Of a stretch of DNA of 10,384 nt, positions 6,000 to 10,384 are shown in pieces. This stretch comes from JBEKYH01 sp049511115 (GTDB lineage Bacteria; Planctomycetota; Phycisphaerae; Tepidisphaerales; Tepidisphaeraceae). The stretch is taken from the NCBI GenBank assembly GCA_049511115.1, contig JBEKYH010000140.1, positions 1 through 10,384 of the forward strand. The letters run 5' to 3'. Position 1 is the stretch's first letter, and each line of letters starts with the position of its first letter. The notes under the pieces were generated by a model. The model was not told the origin of the DNA, made no database searches, and worked only from the letters and a program-made list of their open reading frames with translations. The translations under genes and the position numbers were made by a program.

Positions 6000-6461
6000 A
6001 TGGATATCATCGGAAAACTCAGTTCCCTTGGTTGGACTTTGCCCCAGCCGCCCAAACCGATTGCCGCTTACGTCCCTTGTGTGCGAATTGGCGATCTGCT
6101 TTATATCAGCGGCCAGTTGCCCTGGCGCGACGGCAAACTCCTGGCAGTGGGCAAAGTTTGCTCATCTGTGGCGATCGAATTGGCGCAAACGGCCGCCGCC
6201 CAATGCGCCGTCCACGCCCTGTCCGTCGCAGGCGGCGAACTCGCCGGTGATTTCGACCGCTTCGTTCGCGTCGTCCGCGTTGGCGTATTCGTGCAATCGG
6301 ACGATAATTTTCACGATCAGGCCAAAATCGCCAATGGCGCCAGTGAACTGCTCGCGCAGGTCCTTGGCGATGCGGGCCGCCACGCCCGCGCGGCGGTTGG
6401 AGTCAACGCCCTTCCGCTGAATGCGGCCGTCGAGGTGGAGTTCCTATTCCAGGTGCGCTGA
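6000..6461 (+). CDS. RidA-family (YjgF/YER057c/UK114) protein
   Basis: A 153-residue protein of the RidA superfamily, small trimeric cytoplasmic proteins of which the archetype hydrolyses reactive enamine/imine intermediates. It fits the longer subgroup that begins LGxxLPxPPKPxAxYVP and contains LLYISGQLPWRDGKL (33-47), and ends GRHARAAVGVNALPLNAAVEVEF. R130 aligns with the arginine that binds the substrate carboxylate in RidA, and the VEVE glutamates are kept, so imine deaminase chemistry is possible; this subgroup's true substrate is not known. ATG 6000 is chosen because conserved sequence begins within a few residues; the frame is open upstream to 5907 but that part translates the intergenic repeat. 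No strong ribosome-binding site is seen. Its last 18 bases overlap the 3' end of the converging CopD-like gene. Confidence 0.9.
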   Translation: MDIIGKLSSLGWTLPQPPKPIAAYVPCVRIGDLLYISGQLPWRDGKLLAVGKVCSSVAIELAQTAAAQCAVHALSVAGGELAGDFDRFVRVVRVGVFVQSDDNFHDQAKIANGASELLAQVLGDAGRHARAAVGVNALPLNAAVEVEFLFQVR

Positions 6462-6929
6462 CGCCGCCGGCGCGGGCGCTGCAAGCGTATCACGGTGATC
6501 GCGCACGTATTTCAAACTCGCCGCTACGGCAAGAGTCAACGCCATGAGCAGCAGGTTCACCGCCATCCAGCGCGCGTGTTTCTTCGGCGGCTGCTTGCCG
6601 GCCAATAGGTACAGTGCGATGGAAAAGATGATGATCGCCAGCAGCACATGCGTTCCCCACAGCGGCTGCGACAGGGCTGGAATTTCGTTGTAACCTTTCC
6701 AATTCCCCACCGTGTTATAGACACCGCTCACGATCAACAGCAAAATGCTGGTGTGGATGACCATCTTGAACCCGCGGCGCAGCTTGAGGAAGATTTCTTC
6801 CCGCAAAGCAGGTTCAATCCCGGCCAGGGCGCGCGGCGCCAGGATGCGCATAAAAAATGCCCCGCCAATCGCAACCGCCGCGGTGGCGATGTGCATCCAA
6901 CGGAAGAGGATGACAAGAAGTACGTCCAT
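6444..6929 (-). CDS. Small CopD-like four-helix membrane protein
   Basis: A 161-residue integral membrane protein with four hydrophobic helices, at about residues 3-25, 55-73, 90-110 and 120-138. It resembles the CopD/copper-resistance-D-like or COG1981-type small membrane proteins: LFRWMHIATAAVAIGGAFFMR in helix 1, RGFKMVIHTSILLLIVSGVYN in helix 2, WGTHVLLAIIIFSIALYLL in helix 3. One histidine per helix (H13, H59, H94) suggests binding of haem or copper in the membrane, an inference from the pattern. The tail is Ala/Pro-rich and probably cytoplasmic. ATG 6929 is chosen since the first helix follows at once; the frame is open to 7109 but that lies inside the divergent SET gene. There is no Shine-Dalgarno sequence, and a -10-like box lies 11 bases upstream. 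The copper ATPase 2.7 kb away is too distant to argue for a shared role. Confidence 0.65.
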   Translation of the reverse strand: MDVLLVILFRWMHIATAAVAIGGAFFMRILAPRALAGIEPALREEIFLKLRRGFKMVIHTSILLLIVSGVYNTVGNWKGYNEIPALSQPLWGTHVLLAIIIFSIALYLLAGKQPPKKHARWMAVNLLLMALTLAVAASLKYVRDHRDTLAAPAPAASAHLE

Positions 6930-6940
6930 AGGTTGCGGTG

Positions 6941-6967
6941 ATTGTAATGGTTCCCCGGCGATTGCAA
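6941..6967 (-). promoter_or_regulatory. Candidate promoter for the CopD-like gene, near-leaderless
   Basis: On the minus strand TTGCAA (6967-6962) and TACAAT (6946-6941, five of six matches) are separated by 15 bases, a short spacer. Transcription would begin at about 6934, only some five bases before ATG 6929. Confidence 0.35.
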
Positions 6968-6971
6968 GGCT

Positions 6972-6977
6972 TATAAT
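6972..6977 (+). promoter_or_regulatory. Perfect -10 box immediately before the SET gene
   Basis: TATAAT at 6972-6977 ends six bases before ATG 6984, so transcription would begin at or next to the A of the start codon. No ribosome-binding site is present. No clear -35 box is seen (GGTTCC at the 17-base position). This points to a leaderless mRNA. Confidence 0.5.
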
Positions 6978-6983
6978 TCCATT

Positions 6984-7442
6984 ATGAAATTGATTGTCAA
7001 AGACGGCATCGCCGGTCGGGGTGTCTTCGCGAGCGAACCCGTCCCCGCGTCGGCGCGCCTCATGCGCTTTACCGGACCCTTGCTGCGCCGCCACCAGACC
7101 ACGCCGCAAACGCTCGCCGTCCAGATCGGCCCGGATTTATACCTGGGCGCCAGCGGCGGCATGGATGATTACGTCAATCACAGTTGCCGCCCCAACGCCG
7201 GCCTGCGCATCATGGGCCTGCATTGTGAGCTGATTTCCCTGCGGGCGATTGCCGCCGGCGAGGAAATCTGCTTTGATTATTCCACGACCATGGATGAGGA
7301 CGATTTCGAGATGGCCTGCCAGTGCCGGACCGAAGTCTGCCGCGAAATTGTGCGCGATTTCAAGCATCTCCCCATGCAACTGAAACAACAGTATGCTAAG
7401 CTAGGTGTAGTACCTGAGTACAACCTCAAGTATGTCCGCTAA
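6984..7442 (+). CDS. SET-domain protein-lysine methyltransferase
   Basis: A compact 152-residue SET-domain enzyme, predicted to transfer a methyl group from S-adenosylmethionine to a protein lysine in the cytoplasm. Motifs in order: GRGVFA (11-16), the start of the cofactor site; DDYVNHSCRPNA (61-72), with the NHSC..PN pseudoknot motif; GEEICFDYS (92-100), with the catalytic tyrosine Y99; and a post-SET-like ACQCRTEVCRE (111-121), whose C112, C114 and C119 together with C68 could bind one zinc ion. All motifs expected of an active enzyme are kept. The substrate is unknown; bacteria lack eukaryotic histones, so a ribosomal or nucleoid protein is as likely as any. The start ATG 6984 directly precedes the domain (MKLIVKDGIAGRGVF). 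It is divergent from the CopD-like gene across 54 bases. Its stop is TAA at 7440-7442. Confidence 0.92.
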   Translation: MKLIVKDGIAGRGVFASEPVPASARLMRFTGPLLRRHQTTPQTLAVQIGPDLYLGASGGMDDYVNHSCRPNAGLRIMGLHCELISLRAIAAGEEICFDYSTTMDEDDFEMACQCRTEVCREIVRDFKHLPMQLKQQYAKLGVVPEYNLKYVR

Positions 7443-7463
7443 AGGCGAAGCAGGAGAGACGTG

Positions 7464-8048
7464 ATGTTTAAGGCAAATACTGCGTTTATCTCAAGAATTT
7501 CCTCGGCCTCGCTGACCGCTTTGATGGCGGTTACCGTCTGCCTCAGCCTTTGCACCGCCGCGAGCGCTCAGGTGCCCGATGTACAGATCAAGGATCGCGG
7601 TGATCTGACCGGCGATGAAGTCGCCACCATGCTTGGCGTGCACATCTGGAAGTTCGATGTGGTTCTTCCCACCAATGCCACCGGCGTCACCGTCTCGCTC
7701 CAGCAGCGCGACAAAAACGGCGGCAGCCAGGGCCTCACCTCCATGACCGGCCCCATCGATCGCGGCACCCCGACGACCCTCCTGGTCGGCGTTATCCCCA
7801 TCGGCGGCGACCTCACCGACGCCCAGAAGGTCCGCGTCGTTCTCATCGGCTTTGGCATCAATTCCTCGCAGACCGTCGATAACCCCCTCAACGACATGGC
7901 CATCAGCCACCCCAGCTCGCCCGTCCGCTACCCCGACGGCGGTTTCGCCCTCGTAGGCGGCTTCCAAAACGGCCAGGTCGCGTCCCCCATCAGCACCGAA
8001 GCCGATTCAGTGATCGCACTGCAAATCATCCCGACCGTGCCGCAATAA
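7464..8048 (+). CDS. Secreted protein of unknown family
   Basis: A 194-residue predicted exported protein. Residues 1-35 form a signal peptide (basic start, hydrophobic SLTALMAVTVCLSLC, then TAASA with likely cleavage before Q36). The mature part is about 159 residues, rich in Val, Gly, Thr and Asp, with alternating hydrophobic stretches (KFDVVLPTNATGVTVSLQQ, VRVVLIGFGI, DSVIALQIIPTVPQ) that suggest a beta-sandwich. There are no cysteines after the signal peptide and no motif I recognise. I chose ATG 7464, with AGGAGA (7452-7457) six bases before it; a GTG at 7461 in the same frame is only three bases from that site. It starts 21 bases after the SET gene and may be co-transcribed, though the products act in different compartments. 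A GAAA-loop hairpin follows the stop at once. Confidence 0.8.
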   Translation: MFKANTAFISRISSASLTALMAVTVCLSLCTAASAQVPDVQIKDRGDLTGDEVATMLGVHIWKFDVVLPTNATGVTVSLQQRDKNGGSQGLTSMTGPIDRGTPTTLLVGVIPIGGDLTDAQKVRVVLIGFGINSSQTVDNPLNDMAISHPSSPVRYPDGGFALVGGFQNGQVASPISTEADSVIALQIIPTVPQ

Positions 8049-8065
8049 CCAGGCGAAAGCGCTGG
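8049..8065 (+). terminator. GAAA-tetraloop hairpin after the secreted-protein gene
   Basis: CCAGGC (8049-8054) pairs with GC-(G bulge)-CTGG (8059-8065) around a GAAA loop. It starts right after the TAA stop and is followed by the AT-rich GCAATTATTAAAA. Position and the stable GNRA-type loop suit a terminator or 3' protecting hairpin, but there is no proper T-run. Confidence 0.35.
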
Positions 8066-8098
8066 GCAATTATTAAAAACTCAGTTAACATTCCCCTC

Positions 8099-8124
8099 AG
8101 CGCGTCGGCGTAGTCCCCCGCGCT
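8099..8124 (+). terminator. Second hairpin in the 8049-8167 gap
   Basis: AGCGCG (8099-8104) and CGCGCT (8119-8124) are perfect arms with a 14-base loop, followed by TTCATTT. The T-rich tail suits a rho-independent terminator but the loop is long. Nothing else in this gap is recognised, and no convincing promoter for the downstream gene is seen. Confidence 0.3.
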
Positions 8125-8167
8125 TTCATTTAGCACCAGCGCATTTTCTTTTGCCCCCGGGGCGCGG

Positions 8168-9580
8168 ATGCCTATGCCGAGCGGACAGAGCGACGCCCCG
8201 TCGGCGATCGCCCCTGCGCCCCTCCCGCCCCACGAAATATCCGAGTCAGCGCCGCGAACGGCCGCTCGCTGGTTCCTACCTCTCGCCTGGACCTTCGGCC
8301 TCGTATTCGCCCTGATTACCCCTCCGTACCAGGTTCCTGACGAATATGATCACTTCTACCGCTCCTACCAGGTTTCCGAAGGTCATTTCACTCAGACCCA
8401 AGTCGGCGATCAGATCGGCGGATACCTGCCACGCAGCCTGATCGACTTTCAAAACCGCGTGTCGCAGGACATCCCGCACCATCCGCAGATCAAGCAGAAT
8501 CTCCACACGCTCCTGTCCCTGCGCGGCCTCCCGCTAAACGTCGATGACCGCGAGTTTGTCCTCTTCCCCTGGTATTCGCCCACCAATTATTTTCCCCAGG
8601 CCGCCGCCATCGCCATCTCGCGGCACCTGGGCGCGAGCCCGCTCGCCATCACCTATGCCGGCCGCATCGGCAACCTTTTCGTCTGGAGCCTGCTGGTCTA
8701 TTCCGCCTTGCGCATCATCCCCCTGCTCGATTGGACAATCTTTCTCCTCGCCCTCATGCCCATGTCCCTGAGCCTTGCCGCATCAATGTCTGCCGACGCG
8801 ATGGTCAATGGCATCTGCTTTCTCTTCGCCGCCGTCGTTCTGCGCTTCGCCGTCGGTGATGACCGCCCCATCGGCCCCGCGCGCCTTGCGGCACTGTTTT
8901 TCCTGATCGCCGCCCTCGCCCTCGCCAAGACCGCCTATCTTCCCCTCGCCTTGCTCTTGCTCATTATCCCTCCTGCCAAATTCGGCGGCTTGCGTCGCTA
9001 CTTCCTCGCCTGCGGCTCGCTCGCCGCCGTCGCATTGCTCGTGAGCATCGCCTGGACGCTCTACACCTATCGCGATTTCGTGAACCCCGACAGTTCCCCG
9101 CACGCCCAGGCAATGTTCCTCCTCCATCATCCCCTCAGCACCGCCGCCGATTACGTCGGCCAGCTCTGCTCCCTCAGCTTCCTCTCCTCCATCATCGGAA
9201 AACTCGGTTGGTACGACACGCGCCTGGCGCGGCCTATGGTGGCCCTCTACCTGCTCGTCCTAATCTACACCACCCGCATCGGCGGCTGGCCGACCGTGCG
9301 CCTCAATCCCCGCCAGAAATGGATCATCGCCGCCGCCGCCGTCTGCATCTGGCTCGCCGTCTTCACACTGGTAGACCTCGCCTTCACCCGCGTCGGCAAC
9401 CCCGGCGTCACCAGCCTGCAAGGCCGCTACATGATCCCCCTCACGCCTCTTGTTTTCCTCCTCCTCTACCCCGCCCCAAGCATCCGCCGCCGCGAGCGAG
9501 GCCCCCTGTTCGCCGCGTTTTCGGGTTGCTTTTGTTTGTATGTCGTGGGTGTCCTGGTGTGGAGATTCTACGTGGTGTGA
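8168..9580 (+). CDS. DUF2142 polytopic membrane protein
   Basis: A 470-residue integral membrane protein of the DUF2142 family. These proteins have a layout like GT-C glycosyltransferases or O-antigen-processing enzymes and often occur near polysaccharide genes; the activity is not established. Diagnostic features are the first helix (about residues 34-51) running into ITPPYQVPDEYDHFYRSYQVSEGH, whose PDE-x(2)-HF motif sits in the first outer loop like the catalytic acid of GT-C enzymes. Then come MSADAMVNG (near 207-215), a run of about nine more helices, and near the C-terminus LQGRYMIPLTPLVF, the conserved GRY-x-xP motif. Residues 1-30 are Pro/Ala/Ser-rich and cytoplasmic. Start is ATG 8168 or ATG 8174; neither has a good ribosome-binding site (GGGGCGCGG just upstream). 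Only six bases separate its stop from that of the converging ATPase gene. No glycan gene is seen next to it. Confidence 0.88.
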   Translation: MPMPSGQSDAPSAIAPAPLPPHEISESAPRTAARWFLPLAWTFGLVFALITPPYQVPDEYDHFYRSYQVSEGHFTQTQVGDQIGGYLPRSLIDFQNRVSQDIPHHPQIKQNLHTLLSLRGLPLNVDDREFVLFPWYSPTNYFPQAAAIAISRHLGASPLAITYAGRIGNLFVWSLLVYSALRIIPLLDWTIFLLALMPMSLSLAASMSADAMVNGICFLFAAVVLRFAVGDDRPIGPARLAALFFLIAALALAKTAYLPLALLLLIIPPAKFGGLRRYFLACGSLAAVALLVSIAWTLYTYRDFVNPDSSPHAQAMFLLHHPLSTAADYVGQLCSLSFLSSIIGKLGWYDTRLARPMVALYLLVLIYTTRIGGWPTVRLNPRQKWIIAAAAVCIWLAVFTLVDLAFTRVGNPGVTSLQGRYMIPLTPLVFLLLYPAPSIRRRERGPLFAAFSGCFCLYVVGVLVWRFYVV

Positions 9581-9586
9581 TTCCCG

Positions 9587-10384
9587 TTAATCATCCAACT
9601 TACACCTTCGCAGCAGCAGTGCACTCCCAATCACCGTCACGTCCGACAGCGCCATCGCCGCCGCCGCCACCAGCGGATTTAGTAGCCCCAGCGCCGCCAG
9701 CGGAATGGCCAGCACGTTGTAAAGAAACGCGAATATCAAATTTCGCCGGATCGTCCGCATCGTCGCGCGCGACAGCCGTATCGCCGCCGGCACCCCCAGC
9801 AAACTCCCGCTCACCAGAATGATCCCGCCCGACTCCTTGGCAATATCCGACCCCGACCCAATCGCAATCCCCAGCCGCGCCGACGCCAGCGCCGGCGCAT
9901 CGTTAATTCCATCCCCGACCATCGCGACGGGGACTGTCTGCTGCAATTCCCGAATCACCGCCGCCTTCTCCGCCGGCTTCACGCGCGCCCGCACCTCCCC
10001 AATCCCCACCGCCTTGGCGACCCTTTCCGCCGCCCCCTGCGTATCCCCGGTCAGCAGAATCGTCTTCAAGCCCATCCGATGCAGCGCCGTGATCGCCCGC
10101 ACCGAATCCGCCTTCACCGCGTCGGTGAATCGCACCGCCCCCAGCACCATCGGCGATCCCGCGCCCTTCTCCGCGATATACACGACGCTTTCCGTATCCG
10201 CGTCTCCCTTCCATCCATGCAATTGCAAAAACGCATCGCTCCCCACCAGCAGCGCCCGCCCACCGATGTTAGCGGTCACTCCATACCCCGCCGCGCTTTG
10301 AAATTCCCCCACCGCCGGCAGCGCCAGCCCCCGCTCCTTCGCCGCCGCCACGATTCCCTTCGCCAGCGGATGATTGCTCCCCTG
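9587..10384 (-). CDS. Copper-type P1B ATPase, C-terminal part
   Basis: The last 265 residues of a heavy-metal-translocating P-type ATPase, which uses ATP to move a metal ion, probably Cu(I), across the membrane. The gene enters from the right edge in frame (QGSNHPLAKGIV), so the P1B-specific HP motif of the nucleotide-binding domain lies just inside; the DKTGT phosphorylation site, early helices and any N-terminal metal domains are outside. Visible next are TGD in ILLTGDTQGAAERVA, and GDGINDAPALA of the hinge. Helix 7 keeps the Cu(I) signature NX6YNX4P exactly (NLIFAFLYNVLAIP). Helix 8 keeps PX6MX2S (PLVAAAAMALS) but then has D for the second Ser and S for the usual Asn five residues later (SDVTVIGS). 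The protein ends RRCKLDD, with a TAA stop. I would name it CopA-like but give no symbol because the metal is not certain. Confidence 0.9.
   Translation of the reverse strand, partial: QGSNHPLAKGIVAAAKERGLALPAVGEFQSAAGYGVTANIGGRALLVGSDAFLQLHGWKGDADTESVVYIAEKGAGSPMVLGAVRFTDAVKADSVRAITALHRMGLKTILLTGDTQGAAERVAKAVGIGEVRARVKPAEKAAVIRELQQTVPVAMVGDGINDAPALASARLGIAIGSGSDIAKESGGIILVSGSLLGVPAAIRLSRATMRTIRRNLIFAFLYNVLAIPLAALGLLNPLVAAAAMALSDVTVIGSALLLRRCKLDD

Noticed and set aside
9208..9822. Plus-strand open frame (204 codons) rich in Pro, Arg and His
   Set aside because: It overlaps the DUF2142 gene in another frame and runs antisense into the ATPase gene; both true frames have clear conserved motifs.
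1..10384. Mobile element, CRISPR array, prophage or defence island
   Set aside because: No transposase, integrase, direct-repeat array, att-like repeat or known defence gene is visible; Uma2 alone is not evidence for a defence system.

Overview
The window is GC-rich, gene-dense bacterial DNA with no rRNA, tRNA, CRISPR array, transposase or phage gene. The mix suggests a Planctomycetota genome, perhaps Phycisphaerae-like: a Uma2-family protein, a secreted prenyltransferase/squalene-oxidase repeat protein, a DUF2231 membrane protein, a SET-domain methyltransferase and a DUF2142 protein. This is inferred from gene content only; no marker gene settles the lineage.

Layout. (1) 1-1032, plus strand: the C-terminal end of NADH-quinone oxidoreductase subunit F (nuoF), then a Uma2-family PD-(D/E)XK protein one base later. 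(2) 1047-5821, minus strand: a block of five genes, read from right to left. They are a secreted six-repeat alpha/alpha-toroid protein, a DUF2231 membrane protein, a hotdog-fold (DUF4442/thioesterase-like) protein, a polytopic membrane protein of unknown family, and a membrane-anchored thioredoxin. Hotdog and membrane genes overlap by ATGA, and the thioredoxin gene follows 12 bases later, so the last three form a tight operon. The toroid and DUF2231 genes are separated from their downstream neighbours by 75 and 96 bases, and both gaps hold promoter-like and palindromic sequence. (3) 5822-5999: a divergent intergenic region holding a REP-like hairpin of the widespread 'CCCTC...GGGGTGAGGG' type. 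(4) 6000-7442: a RidA-family gene (plus) overlapping at its 3' end a small CopD-like four-helix membrane gene (minus), which is divergent from a SET-domain lysine methyltransferase gene (plus). Both divergent genes have -10-like boxes so close to the start codon that leaderless mRNAs are likely. (5) 7464-9580, plus: a secreted protein of unknown family, then a DUF2142 polytopic protein. (6) 9587-10384, minus: the C-terminal half of a copper-type P1B ATPase whose last metal-binding helix departs from the usual signature.

Most of this is ordinary chromosomal housekeeping and accessory content. I see no clear new defence or mobile system. The points most worth a second look are the leaderless divergent promoter pair, the altered TM8 of the ATPase, the hotdog/membrane/thioredoxin operon, the half-site cluster before it, and the small SET-domain enzyme.
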